Source: Ophiosphaerella korrae
Taxonomy: Eukaryota > Ascomycota > Dothideomycetes > Pleosporales > Phaeosphaeriaceae
Reading direction: 5' to 3'
DNA length: 64,000 nt
NCBI GenBank assembly: GCA_028456385.1
Contig: JALNQF010000062.1
Location: forward strand, 124,001-188,000
The notes beneath the pieces were generated by a model. That model did no database searches, was not told the DNA's origin, and saw nothing but the letters and a program-made list of their open reading frames with translations. The translations under genes were made by a program, and so were the position numbers. Below are positions 1 through 10,211 of the stretch, in pieces (the stretch's first letter is position 1; each line of letters begins with the position of its first letter).

Positions 1-1
1 C

Positions 2-1144
2 GAAGTCTTCTTACTTCTCCCGGATCTTAAGAAAAATGAAGAAACTATACCTAGAGGTCTCGGATCAGGCCTGAACAATGGGGACAATCAAAATAGGAAC
101 AAAGACGTACTAGGAATTGATTCAATTCCAGAGATGGATTCGGACGACCAAACTTCCGAAAGCAGTTTCGGTATTGCAGAGGAATGCACAACGATGCATT
201 TAACCCCAGCGCAGATCATGCTTGATCTACTCCCAAAAGACTGCGACGGCCGATTTGGGAGTTTCTATAGCCAGACATATGACTCTCGGTCACCTGAACT
301 TCAACTTTTACACGAAAAAAAGGCCAAAGCATATGTCGACGGTGACAACTATCGATCGAGGTTTTCTTGGGGTTCATCGAATTATTCCGACATGAGCTCG
401 AGTTCGGACAGCGAGAGGCTTTCATGGTGGGCACCTATTAAACCATTGGTGGTAGACAAAGAGGGTCCGGTACCACCTCCCATTCCCCGGAAGAATCCAC
501 TTCGACTGATGAGAAAATCCGGCGAAACTTTATCCAAGGACTCTACCACAAAGAAACGAAGTTCGAGGAATATCCACAATTTACATCTCCATCTTACAAA
601 GCCGAGCATAAACGACATTCGGGAATCCCTCAAAAGCCCACTTTCTAGCAGGAAAAAGTCGCATGCGTCCCCGAGAAAGAAAGACCAGAAACTGACAAAA
701 AGTGATACTAATTCGAAGCCGAGACTCAGACTTACCATACCTAGCTATAACCCAAATGTACCCCACGGCTCCGTTGATTATCTCCAAGTACCAGAGGAAA
801 TTAGCGGTAACAAGAAGAGCACAAAGTCAAACGTACATTTGAGAAGCCATTCTAATCAAGAAATGGCACATCGGTCAATACACCCGGACAGATTGATAGT
901 CACTCGCGGGCATACCAGAGCGACCAGTGATACTGGCCGCAGTAGCGATAGAAGAGGTGGCAAGTGTAGCAAATGGGACGAATCGATGCCGGCTCAACAC
1001 TGCGTCCGACGATCGTGCCTCGCAAGCCCCACCAAAGTCGCTGCGATGAGAACCACGCTCCAACCATTGGACATCAATAAGCGATTACCGCCGTTACCCG
1101 TTACTGAAGTCGCGGGGTTAGAGGAGGTAGAGACTTGGCTTTGA
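2..1144 (+). CDS. Hypothetical Ser/Lys-rich protein, C-terminal part (5' truncated by window edge)
   Basis: The frame is open from the first complete codon at position 2 to a TGA at 1142-1144, giving 380 residues. The first in-frame ATG is at 134, but the 44 codons before it contain no stop and read as ordinary protein. The real start, or an upstream exon, therefore probably lies outside the window. The protein is low complexity and basic, rich in Ser, Lys, Arg and Pro, with a Pro-rich patch (VPPPIPRKNP) about one third of the way in and several RKS/KKRSS-type stretches. It ends with a short acidic tail (GLEEVETWL). I see no catalytic motif, signal peptide or membrane segment, so it is probably a largely disordered regulatory or nuclear protein. 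I do not recognise the family. Confidence 0.6.
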   Translation, partial: EVFLLLPDLKKNEETIPRGLGSGLNNGDNQNRNKDVLGIDSIPEMDSDDQTSESSFGIAEECTTMHLTPAQIMLDLLPKDCDGRFGSFYSQTYDSRSPELQLLHEKKAKAYVDGDNYRSRFSWGSSNYSDMSSSSDSERLSWWAPIKPLVVDKEGPVPPPIPRKNPLRLMRKSGETLSKDSTTKKRSSRNIHNLHLHLTKPSINDIRESLKSPLSSRKKSHASPRKKDQKLTKSDTNSKPRLRLTIPSYNPNVPHGSVDYLQVPEEISGNKKSTKSNVHLRSHSNQEMAHRSIHPDRLIVTRGHTRATSDTGRSSDRRGGKCSKWDESMPAQHCVRRSCLASPTKVAAMRTTLQPLDINKRLPPLPVTEVAGLEEVETWL

Positions 1145-1719
1145 ATTAATTTAGCACAACTCTGAGTTTGTAGTTTTTGTATTATACTGGGACATGGATG
1201 GTTTTAGTTCTAGCGCTTGATATTTCATATGGAGAAGTGCTGCTTCGTCATGCAGATTGAGTGATCCGTACACTACCGTGGTGAGGCCTGATGCCTGTAT
1301 CGGACTAGACATCTCCGTCGCTTCAGCCATATCCGAAGCAATCCAGGGACATTCCTCGAGGATCCAGGAGGTTGAGTCACAAGTGACGCGGCTCGGACAT
1401 TGGCTTGTCTCCCGGATATAAAAGCGGACTTAACCTCGAACGCAGGATGACGTGCGAGCCATCGGGTTTGCGTGCAACGGTAGAATGCTTATCCATTGTG
1501 AAAACGAATATCTACGTTGATGCCGCATACTCTTCTAGGCATCTATGTCACGGGTTACATCCCTGAATTAATGTCATGTTTGCGCATCCCATGTCTATAA
1601 AGCTATGTTGATCCCCGCTTCAGAGTCAGAGCTAACCAGTCCAACTTCCAAGCCTCACTCAACTAAGCTCGCAGTTCGCATAACAACCATTGTCTCATTC
1701 GGCTTTGAAGGACATAAAC
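1145..1719. other. Intergenic spacer and O-methyltransferase promoter
   Basis: This 575-bp spacer holds the 3' region of the first gene and the promoter of the methyltransferase. Two TATA-like sites are visible, near 1417 and at 1596. No ORF or repeat was recognised. Confidence 0.5.
1596..1602 (+). promoter_or_regulatory. TATA-like box of the O-methyltransferase gene
   Basis: TATAAAG lies about 120 bp upstream of the chosen ATG at 1720. The leader between them is pyrimidine/A-rich (for example ccaacttccaagcc), as is common in ascomycete promoters. Confidence 0.4.
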
Positions 1720-2430
1720 ATGCCTAGACAAGGCTCAGCCCATGAGAAAGACCCGCGTTGGACGGCTGTTGATGACTACGCATTTTCGCATCTTCACTCA
1801 TCAACTAGCACGCCGTCCATATCCGCACTTGACCACGCTCTATCAACGTCTGAAAAAGAAAACTTGCCTGATATTGCCGTATCCCCTGCACAGGGCAAGT
1901 ACTTGCAGCTTCAAGCGCGCCTCGCGCGCGCAAAGAACATTCTCGAAGTTGGCACGTTGGGTGGCTACTCTACCATTTGGCTCGCGAACGCCACACCTGA
2001 CGTGAAGGTCACGAGTGTGGAGGTGGACGAGCATCATGCCGAAGTAGCTCGATCGAATATCGCGAACGCCGGGGTTGCCGACCGAGTCGACATCCGTGTT
2101 GGTCCAGGCATCGAGGTGCTACCCCAGCTTGCTGAGGAAGTCAAGAGCGGGAGGCGAGGCAAGTTCGAATTCGTGTTCATCGATGCGGATAAGGAGAACA
2201 ATTGGAACTACGTGGATATTGCACTTGGAATGTGCGAATCAGGTGCTTGCATTATTGTGGACAATGTAGTGCGGAAGGGAAAATTGGCGCAGAACGTGTC
2301 AGATCGTGGTGTAGCGGGCGCGAGGAAGGTTGTGGAAAATATTGGGAAAGATAGTAGGCTTGAGGGCACGGTGATCCAAACTGTCGGTGACAAGAACTAT
2401 GATGGTTTTCTGTTTGCGGTAGTAAGATGA
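1720..2430 (+). CDS. SAM-dependent O-methyltransferase (caffeoyl-CoA OMT-like, Methyltransf_3)
   Basis: A single-exon gene of 236 residues. It is predicted to transfer the methyl group of S-adenosylmethionine to a hydroxyl of a small, probably catechol-type substrate in the cytosol. The SAM-binding loop EVGTLGGYS is at residues 76-84. The acidic ribose-binding segment VTSVEVDEHH follows at about 97-106. The FIDADKEN motif typical of metal-dependent catechol/caffeoyl-CoA OMTs is at 153-160, and the metal-binding DN is at 181-182. The length matches this family (about 220-250 residues). A ten-codon in-frame extension to 1690 would need a TTG start, so the first ATG at 1720 was chosen. The gene borders the transposon island, so it is the last intact gene before about 10 kb of repeats. 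The substrate cannot be told from the sequence. Confidence 0.9.
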   Translation: MPRQGSAHEKDPRWTAVDDYAFSHLHSSTSTPSISALDHALSTSEKENLPDIAVSPAQGKYLQLQARLARAKNILEVGTLGGYSTIWLANATPDVKVTSVEVDEHHAEVARSNIANAGVADRVDIRVGPGIEVLPQLAEEVKSGRRGKFEFVFIDADKENNWNYVDIALGMCESGACIIVDNVVRKGKLAQNVSDRGVAGARKVVENIGKDSRLEGTVIQTVGDKNYDGFLFAVVR

Positions 2431-5157
2431 GTCGGGAAGATCTAGGCTACCTTTTTGAGTCATGATTAGCAGAGGTGTTGTTAAGCCCACGATCGTGTTT
2501 AGAAGATAAGGAATAACACTCGAGGAGTGGCTATATGTAGCTAGCTAACTCACTGTTCATATTCAGGCTGGATATACAACTTGACGGTACCGAGGCATAT
2601 TTGTTCCAGAGTTCATTGATACTTTACAAACCTGTAGTTTGAGAGATAACGCGAGTCATATATTCTGTCGGCCAAGACACACGGTCGCACCAAGATTGAC
2701 ATCTCAAAGTTTTGGCTGATCCAAAAGTGGCTGACAGCGTGCTGCTCACGCGTGGACTTGCCAACATGGTGACATTTGCGAACAGAGCGTCGAGGCGAGG
2801 CGCACAGATTTAGATCTAAAAGGCCCGACGCTACGGAGTGCCTTTCAAAAGTCATTGCCCGCGCCAAGTCACTAAAAAGCCACATTTCTAGGTTAGGTAG
2901 TCTAGTGATTGTGACCACATAGTGCGGTCTTGCCCTCAAGTCGTGATTCAAAGGCAACAACTATGTCTCGAGTATTAACATCGTAATTAGGCGCCATATA
3001 GAGATGAGAAATGGCTAGATAGCTATTGAAAATTCAGCAAATTGAGAGGTAGAAGACTTCCACATTGTGTGCCAAGATTGTGGCTTTTTTTAGCGTGGGT
3101 AAGAACTTTTGAAAGGCTCCGTAGTCCACTTGAAATTCGTTTTCGTCAAAATACCAAGTAGAGATGTGATCATCAAGTCTAGGCGCTGCGATTGGCCAGA
3201 TGCCCCTTTTTCCGTGCTTTGCTGGCTGAACGCTGGCTGAGTCCCTGGGCCTCTAATTTAGAAGTGGAACAGGGCTGCTGGTAGAAAACCCTACGGATAC
3301 TACTAGTTCCCTCAGTCAAGACAAAAAGAAACACCATGTATTACGGTTCTCTATTACGCTGCGCCAATTTGTTTGTCGAGCGGGTTGGTGTTGACTATTT
3401 CTCAACTTCAATTTAAAAATTCGGGTGAAAGAGCAGTTTTAGTTGGACTCAATATTCTAACTATAGCGACCACTTTAATCAAGTCTGTGCCCCGTAGAGT
3501 TAGCAGATATAAAGTTCTTAACCACTAGTATTTTCCGGAAGACTCGGAAGGAGATTATATAAGGCTAAGCATATATTTATTGAGAGGTGGCCAAGGTGAC
3601 AAGGAGGTAAACAGTAATTTTCGGGGCTGATCAGTCCCTAGAATACGATTCCCACCTGAGCCACATTTGGCAGTTTGCTATAATATATGTCCTAGGAGGA
3701 CATACTCTTTTAATATCCGTTTCAATATCTATTATCATAAACCTATAAGTACTAGATAAAAGTTGTATATGGTAGAGGATCATAAGGCTATTCAATATTC
3801 AATTTGCTTGCTTTGATCATGCGACAACTTGCTAATCCCTCCGCTGAACATCTGCTAGATCGCACACGACACTCAAAATATAACCTTTTATGAGATTTAC
3901 GAATTTGGTTACTCAACGGAATTTGTTTTCCTTCTACTTACCAACGCATGGATAGTAATTTTGCTGCACATGATCACTAGTTATCAAAATACAAGAGTAT
4001 ACAGTTTTAAGATTTAGGATCATCGAAAGCTTAAAATCTTAGCCTCGTAAAGGTGGGAAAACAAGTCAAGAACGAACGATTCCAATAGCTTGATACTCAA
4101 TGCGGTTGTTACCTAAGGAATAAAACTTCGAATTAAGTATTTTGGACTAGGGCTCGACATCTTTCGGGTAAAATTTCGCCTGAGTTGGCTGTAAGAGGAT
4201 TATAGGTCTAGGTTCTTTTGTGGGAGTTCAACTGGGATAATACTTAAGTGAAACATTGACATCTTGAAGTAACATCGCACGCTCGACTCCCATGCAATTA
4301 CTATTGCATCATACGTCAGTCAGTTGCGACAAACTCGCCGCCTTGCCACCATTTGACATCGTATTGGCGTGAAATCATCATTTCATAAGATCTTCGGTAA
4401 GAGAATGGCGAGTCCAGAGCTGAGGCGCGGATAGGGATATTCGTCTAAAATCTGCAACGTTGACAGACCTAAAATTTGAAAGGCGAGCTTCAGCGGAATT
4501 GAAAACTCTTGGTGTAATACTCCCGAGCTTTACTTGACTATGGTGATTCCTGAGATGTACAGCTTTTTCGCAAGCATTAACAAAGTGAAGGATAGTAGGA
4601 AGCTGAAAAGTAGTGTCGTTCAAGTAGAATAAAGAACATTTCTATGTCATAGCATATAAAGAAAAAAGGCCATTCATTAAAAAACGCATAATATATACTT
4701 GAAACATAATTATTACACTCTTCTATGTGCACAGAAACCTGCTGCGACTCCCGAGAGTTTGAATGACGGCCGGCACTTAGGTATCTTCTAAGGTTGTTTC
4801 AGAGCGTAGTCACCTTGGACTCAGTAAGTTCTAGTTGAATTATGGAAGATAATTCAATAGTTTTAGAAGGTGAGTGACTAGTCGTATATAGTTAGGTAGA
4901 CGCGTATGTGCTGATATTCGTCCGGGGATCTACATGCGGTTTTCACAAATTCTCAGTACCCCTGCATATTTTACTAGGCTTGAGAGCCTGTAACAAATTA
5001 ACCATGTGCAACATGGTGATCGGAAAATTGGGTATTTGCCAACCGGAGCGCCGCCGATTAAAATCTGATTGGGCCTAACGGATGGCTCGGTACCTACCGT
5101 CTGGGCACGGTTTAGAAAGGCCCGTTACCTAGGCAGCGATTTGATCTTACTGACTAG
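2431..5157. other. Gene-free AT-rich spacer, left part of transposon island
   Basis: There is no convincing coding sequence: reading frames are short, interrupted and unlike known proteins. The stretch contains one recognisable MITE at 2834-3121, listed separately. The rest, especially 3300-4950, is AT-rich with many stops in all frames, which suggests old, RIP-decayed repeats. I cannot assign it further. Confidence 0.5.
2834..3121. mobile_element. 288-bp MITE, Tc1/mariner-type, TIRs related to the 1.5-kb element
   Basis: The left end reads CGGAGTGCCTTTCAAAAGT and the inverted right end CGGAGCCTTTCAAAAGTTC. The inverted similarity continues for about 45-50 bp to a shared AAAGCCACA block near 2874-2882 and its mirror at 3080-3088. 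TA dinucleotides flank both ends (2832-2833 and 3122-3123), the target duplication of Tc1/mariner elements. The ends resemble those of the larger element at 5160-6662 (CAGAGGTGGCTTTCAAAAGT), so this is probably a non-autonomous relative. It has no coding capacity. Confidence 0.7.
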
Positions 5158-5159
5158 TA

Positions 5160-6662
5160 CAGAGGTGGCTTTCAAAAGTTCCTGCCCACCCCATCCAGGA
5201 ATAAGCCTTTGCGCCACATTCTCAATTCAGTTTCTTACGCCTATCTCTACCTAGATTCCTCCCTTCTTTATACTCGTTCCTACCTTCTAACTTAATAATC
5301 TTCTAAATATGTACAGGAATACGCTTAATCTAAGCTTGTATTTTGTCTTAAGGCAAGCCTTTCTAATACTTCTCTTAAGTATAAGTTGCCTTAAGTCTGT
5401 TTTTTAGTGCTCCCTTCTTTATAGTATTTCGCTTTATCTATACCTAACAAGGCTTAATAGTATTTAAATTAGGCAAGTTCTTATTCTAAAAGAGCTTCTA
5501 AACCTTGTGTTAATTATATATATATTATTAAATATAGTAATTATAAGCTAGTGCCTTATCTTCTTAAATAATTATTCCTAGGCGTTTAGCTATATATTCC
5601 TTAGCAAAAGGGAACAACTTAAGAAAGAGAATAACTAACTAGTAATAGTACTAATTAATTCTTAAACTACTACCTCGTGTTAGCTTCCTATAAGATACAT
5701 CCTACCTCTATTAAGGCTGTAGACCTAGCTTATTTCTTAGACTAAGACAACGTATACTATTTTTAAGCTCTTATTATTCTTTTATTAAAGGCTTAAGCTC
5801 TTTATTTAGTTCTTTAATATAGAGAGAAGTAGCTTCTTTATCTTTCTTTATTTCTAGTATCTAATAGTAATAAAGGCCTTTCTTATTATATATAAAGTAC
5901 CCCTAAAATATAAATTTAGAATAGCCCTTCTACCTCTTATAAATATAGCTGTAGACAAAAGCTTTATCTACCTTCCTCTAAATTCTATATCTACTACGTC
6001 TATAGAGAAGGATAACAGACGTTTTATTAGACTAGATAATATTCTTTTAGTCTTCTATTATCTAATCCTTATAAAAAAGGTACTACTTAAGCTATTCTTT
6101 CTTTATTTTCTTTATTAACCTAGGCTTTCTTGTTAGCTTTATCTTCTTAAATCCTACTTTCTATAAGACTCGCTATACTATTATAGCTAATATCTTAACG
6201 CTATCCTAACTAAGTTCGCTAGTAATATTAGCATAAGATTTCTCTCTTCTATAATAATTATAGCGTATAGCTTTAATTATTCTATTAGAAACTAGATTAT
6301 CTTACTTTAATAGCTAGCTAGAACGATGTCTATCTTTAAGGTAATTGTTAGTTAGCTTAAATAGGCGTTTAGAAGGATTAAACCTACAGTAATTTACTTA
6401 TACGTATATTAAGTTAATTATCTATTTTGTTACACTTGTTATAAAAGTAATCTTATTATTTAGCGTACTATAAGCCTTTAAACTAACAACTATAGCACGA
6501 ATAGTAAGATTATAACCTATTGTTAATCAAGAGAAGAGAGGAGCAGCAGGAAGGAAAAGGGTTGAGAATTGAGGCTACGTCAGCAACTAACTGAATTGAG
6601 GATGTGGCGCATATGGCTTATTCCCGGGCGGGGTGGGCAGGAACTTTTGAAAGCCACCTCTG
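5160..6662. mobile_element. RIP-degraded Tc1/mariner-type DNA transposon, 1.5 kb, with long TIRs
   Basis: Positions 5160-5232 and 6590-6662 are inverted copies of about 73 bp. Both begin CAGAGGTGGCTTTCAAAAGT and continue through a GC-rich TTCCTGCCCACCCC block to CTCAATTCAGTT. They differ at only a handful of sites, mostly transitions. TA flanks both ends (5158-5159 and 6663-6664). The interior is extremely AT-rich, dominated by TA and TTA/TAA runs with stops in every frame. This is expected if a transposase gene was destroyed by RIP while the ends stayed GC-richer. The size fits a one-gene Tc1/mariner or pogo/Fot1-like element. No transposase motif can be read any more, so the superfamily call rests on the ends and the TA duplication. 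Confidence 0.8.
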
Positions 6663-6664
6663 TA

Positions 6665-7176
6665 CCCCGGCAGGTGATATTGACGATCTATCTAGTTGAC
6701 AAAGTTCCTTTTCCCAATGCACTAAGTGGATACCGCACTTGCAATTTTTCACGTCCGGTGGAACATGTGGGAAGTCCTGACCTTATGCGGAGTCATTGGC
6801 AAGTACAGCTAAATTAAGTTCCTTATATCTCGACTCACTACTCTCCTTTACTCAACTTTGCCTAAACCCGTATCATTTATCCTATCTTGAAGCGCCCTGG
6901 ATTGCGTACGCAGACTGTAACGTCAAAAACCACATGCGAGATCAACGCAAAAGCTATTTATATACTATTGCTGCAAAACACCGGGCTTCGTCAGAGGTAT
7001 CTAAAAGGTGTAGTAGTATGCAGTCCATGCGTTTCGTACCCAAGTCGGTAGGTGCTAAATTGGGTTTTGTCCCGGTGAGGTTCGAGTCGGCCAGTCGTGA
7101 TTTTTGATTATTTCCAAGTTTTTTCCCTCGGTATCAACTTGAGACTTCGAACAATGTTGGAAGTTTAAACGGTTCC
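6665..7176. other. Spacer between two DNA transposon relics
   Basis: About 500 bp with frames of up to 103 codons that match nothing recognisable. A GGTTCGAGTC motif near 7079 resembles a tRNA B box, but no cloverleaf can be folded around it. I see no supported feature. Confidence 0.4.
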
Positions 7177-7179
7177 TTA

Positions 7180-8436
7180 GGCCCTGTTCGGTGCGCCAGA
7201 AGTTGTGCCTGTTTATTCAAAAATAAATACAAATCGTAAATTTAAACTGCGCGTGTTCGGATCGCCGAGGGGTTTTTGATGCAGTTTGATAGGAATTAAA
7301 ACGCTAGCAACGCCAGCAATCTTCGTACCCTGCTTAGTGCTAACATGACCTATAAGTTACCTCTTAAGGCCTTCAAACAGTTTAATCTTAGCAACTTACC
7401 TCTAGACCTGTTTTTATTTTTTCAAATCGATTTAACTTACGCACGTAATGCCTCTACTCTATCTAGCCCATCGTAAGGTAGTTATCGCTAGCGTTAAGGT
7501 AGCCGTAGCGGCAGTTGCTACTGTACTTACTTAACTTAGAGAGGAGCTCTTTAACTATCGCTACTTAAGCCTCTGCAACGTAGTAGAGCGTACTTTTAGT
7601 ATTTTTAAACGTTATTAGAGGATGTTTGACTAGTCGTATAAGTTCTACCTAGTAACTAAGTTAAGTTATTATACGTAATAGCTGCTGTCTATAATTTTAC
7701 TAATCTTGTTACTACTAGTGCCGCTAACTATGATTTTGACAGACTAGAGTTGTATAAGGGCAAGGAGCTTAAGATATTGTAAAGAGAAGTAGAAAATAGC
7801 TAGAATTTAGTATAAACTAGGCGTAATGCAGACAAGTAGCGAGAGTAGATTACAAGCGATACGTAGGAGTTGTATTATATAGTAGTAAGGGACGTAGATA
7901 TATAATATAAGATATAAACTTCTATTAAACTTAGATACTCAATACTACGCTAAAAAAGTTCTAATATTTAGCGCTAGAGAGCTTCTACGAGCCTTTGTTA
8001 GGCTTCGGCGCCTACAAGGCCTGCAGGGCTGTAGTAGTATTGCGATTGGCGCATACTAAGCCGAGAGCCAAGGGCCAGTGGGCCTTTGTAACGATATATA
8101 CTATTCTACTCCTGTATTCAACGTTGTTGAATACTCAGCTACCTTTTTGGGTTTGTTTGGCGTAGTGGAGTAGAGCTGCGGTCTAACAAGCAGCGCGAGC
8201 GACTTGCGCGAGATTAGCGTCGTAGGGCGTACTTAGAGGCTCTATAAGGTTGAGACGGTCACAAAAACTACCAAGATAGAATACAAACGGACAAACTACC
8301 GCACCAAACACATCAAAATTTTGTCTGGCTCGATTCGGTAAGGCCAGTAGCAGAAACTAAGGCGCCCTCGGCCACGCTACCAGCGTTACCCCCAGCATAA
8401 ACTATTTGAAAAACAGCTGGCGCACCGAACAGGCCC
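7180..8436 (+). mobile_element. PIF/Harbinger-type transposon relic (DDE_Tnp_4), with nested solo LTR
   Basis: The 20-bp ends GGCCCTGTTCGG... (7180) and its inverted partner at 8417-8436 differ by one base, and both sides carry a TTA duplication (7177-7179 and 8437-8439). GG(G/C)CCTGTTCGG ends with a 3-bp TTA/TAA duplication are characteristic of PIF/Harbinger. At 7541-7632 on the + strand one frame reads EELFNYRY, NVVERTFSIFKRY, stop, RMFD, stop. This matches the C-terminal region of DDE_Tnp_4 transposases around the catalytic Glu. The stops are TAG where CAG is expected, consistent with RIP. Without the nested LTR at 7996-8188 the element is only about 1.06 kb, too short for an autonomous copy, so it is both internally deleted and mutated. 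Confidence 0.8.
7996..8188 (+). repeat. Solo-LTR-like repeat, copy 1 (193 bp)
   Basis: It starts TGTTAGGC and ends GGTCTAACA, with a perfect inner palindrome ATTCAACGTTGTTGAAT, and is nearly identical to the copies at 9623 and 10212. It sits inside the PIF/Harbinger relic. Unlike the other copies it has no matching 5-bp flanks (gcctt versus agcag). Confidence 0.7.
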
Positions 8437-8673
8437 TTAATTGTTTTGAAGAGCTTTTAATTATTAAATACCGTTGGAGATACTCAAGTGTAATAATAAC
8501 CACGATGATTCCTTACGATGTTAAGATCCATTCTTATAACGTGTTTCATACACAAAATTGAACATTTAAAAATTCAAAAACCACAGGTTTCTTGCCACAG
8601 GTCATCATATGTTTCTCCCCCAAAGTATACTCTCGTTGAGACAAAAACTGTGTAATCGCACAGGACACATGCG

Positions 8674-8801
8674 CAATGCCTTCGTACAGTAGAGCGCATC
8701 CCTATCAAGGTTTGACGAATTACGGCTCTAGATCACACTAGTTGCCATGCTCTAATTCGCCAAACTTTGATAGCGATGCGTTCCACCGTGCGAAGGCGCT
8801 A
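8674..8801. mobile_element. 128-bp palindromic MITE, copy A
   Basis: The two halves are imperfect mirror images over about 50 bp: GCCTTCGTACAGTAGAGCGC on the left and GCCTTCGCACGGTGGAACGC on the inverted right, continuing through ATCCCTATCAA. A second copy of exactly the same length is at 12134-12261. The ends resemble CAGTGCC with TA-like flanks, which suggests a Tc1/mariner-derived MITE, but a clean TA duplication is not seen at this copy. Confidence 0.65.
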
Positions 8802-8845
8802 TAGGGTCTGATACTAAAGGTTAAATAGAAATACTAACTACTAAC

Positions 8846-8993
8846 GTAGATAGCAGGCGAGCGGCGCCCTTCAAATGAAGCAGATATCCAGCTTGCTATC
8901 TTTTCTATTGAATCAAATCAAATACAGGGTAGTAACCTACAAAGTTGGTGGGGGGCGCCGTTCGCTTGCAGACGCCGCTCGCTAGCAATCTAC
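8846..8993. repeat. 148-bp inverted-repeat element, MITE-like
   Basis: The left end GTAGATAGCAGGCGAGCGGC and the inverted right end GTAGATTGCTAGCGAGCGGC match at 17 of 20 positions. Only one copy is seen in the window and no clear target duplication flanks it. Confidence 0.45.
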
Positions 8994-9175
8994 ATTATCA
9001 GCACTGTTTGTGCATGTTGGCCTACATCCCTACACGAAGTTAGCCCAATCAGAAATTATCGATAGGATAACTCCAAGTTTTTTGAACCAAACAAACTTTT
9101 ACCCCTCTAGGGTCTCCACCCTATAAGGTTTCACATAAAATCCCAGTACTTTATCTGGCTTGACTTCTGGTGCCG

Positions 9176-9334
9176 GGCTTCTGCGGCCCAATCACTCTCC
9201 TTTGCCCCCTATACTATACTACGGTCTGATCTCCAGTACAAGCCTCCCTTGGAAGCCCTCGGTCTTAACACTACCTTTGCCTGCTATCGTGCCTAGTATA
9301 GTATGAGGCAAAAGGAGATCGGGCCAGAAAAGCC
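9176..9334. repeat. Foldback inverted repeat (arms about 45 bp)
   Basis: The left arm, 9176-9221, runs from GGCTTCTGCGGCCC to TATACTATACTA. The right arm, 9294-9334, mirrors it as GGCTTTTCTGGCCC to ATACTATACTA. The arms are separated by about 70 bp. This is probably a MITE relic, but only one copy is present. Confidence 0.45.
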
Positions 9335-9622
9335 TAAATTGCCTTGCGCGGCGAGTATACGACTAACCCGTTGTAGATCTATAATTTAAAAGAGTATCAA
9401 AGCTCAGTAGCTCCGTAAACTAAGATATCATACTTGTCAGGACCCCAACCAGCAGTAATAGGTTCTGCCTAACACTCAACAAGCGTTGTCGAAAGTTTGA
9501 ATTGGTCCAGCATAACTAGATTGTCCAAGGTGTAGACACGCAACATGTCACCACAAAGGTCAGAAATAGGGCCAGGCCTAGCGTTTGAGTCAGGATTAGA
9601 GTTCGGGTTAGATTAGGGTGAA

Positions 9623-9815
9623 TGTTAGGCTTCGGCGCCTACAAGGCCTGCAGGGCTGTAGTGGTATTGCGATTGGCGCATACTGAGCTGAGTGCCAAGG
9701 GCCAGTGAGCCTTTGTAACGATATATACTGTTCTACTCTAGTATTCAACGTTGTTGAATACTCATCTACCTTTTTGGGTTTGTTTGGCGCAGTGGAGTAG
9801 AGCTGCGGTCTAACA
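9623..9815 (+). repeat. Solo-LTR-like repeat, copy 2 (193 bp) with 5-bp TSD
   Basis: It begins TGTTAGGC and ends GGTCTAACA. The flanking pentamers are identical: gtgaa at 9618-9622 and gtgaa at 9816-9820. TG...CA ends with a 5-bp duplication are the hallmark of LTR-retrotransposon ends. No internal retroelement sequence is attached, so it is read as a solo LTR. Confidence 0.75.
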
Positions 9816-10211
9816 GTGAAGACCAGAGGAGAAAGAATGTGTCTAGAGATCCTGGTTTAGCCTATGGCCAACCCACTTATCCCCACGGCTAGGAGACTGC
9901 CGCCTCCAGGCACTACGGCCTAGATTCCTATCACAATTTTAGCTAGTACAAGACTTTGAGTTATGTGATAAAGGTTCACTGGCTAGCTAAACTTTATATA
10001 GATATCTAGACCGACGTGCTGACACCCAGTGGTCGGCGACCTTGTAAGGGTGTAAGCTCGAGCACAAGACGTTGGGCCACAAGACGTTGGACCACTTTTG
10101 TATACAAAATACGTCTGTGCACACCCTACAAAGTCTTTCTATATAGCTTATGTAGACCTTATTCTTTATATCTATATAAAATTCTAAGCTATACTATATA
10201 AATAGTTATTT
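9816..10211. other. Short spacer between solo LTRs
   Basis: No recognised feature. A 61-codon open frame at 10016-10201 is low complexity (Tyr/Leu/Ser-rich) and probably fortuitous. Confidence 0.4.

Larger units (their letters stand above)
8440..9622. other. Repeat-rich non-coding spacer with three inverted-repeat elements
   Basis: There is no coding sequence. The stretch holds a 128-bp MITE (8674-8801), a 148-bp inverted-repeat element (8846-8993) and a foldback at 9176-9334, listed separately. The remaining unique-looking sequence is AT-rich and featureless. Confidence 0.5.

Noticed and set aside
1690..1719. N-terminal extension of the O-methyltransferase
   Set aside because: It requires a TTG start; the ATG at 1720 is better and gives a normal family length.
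7075..7090. tRNA B-box-like GGTTCGAGTC
   Set aside because: No acceptor stem, D arm or anticodon arm can be folded around it.
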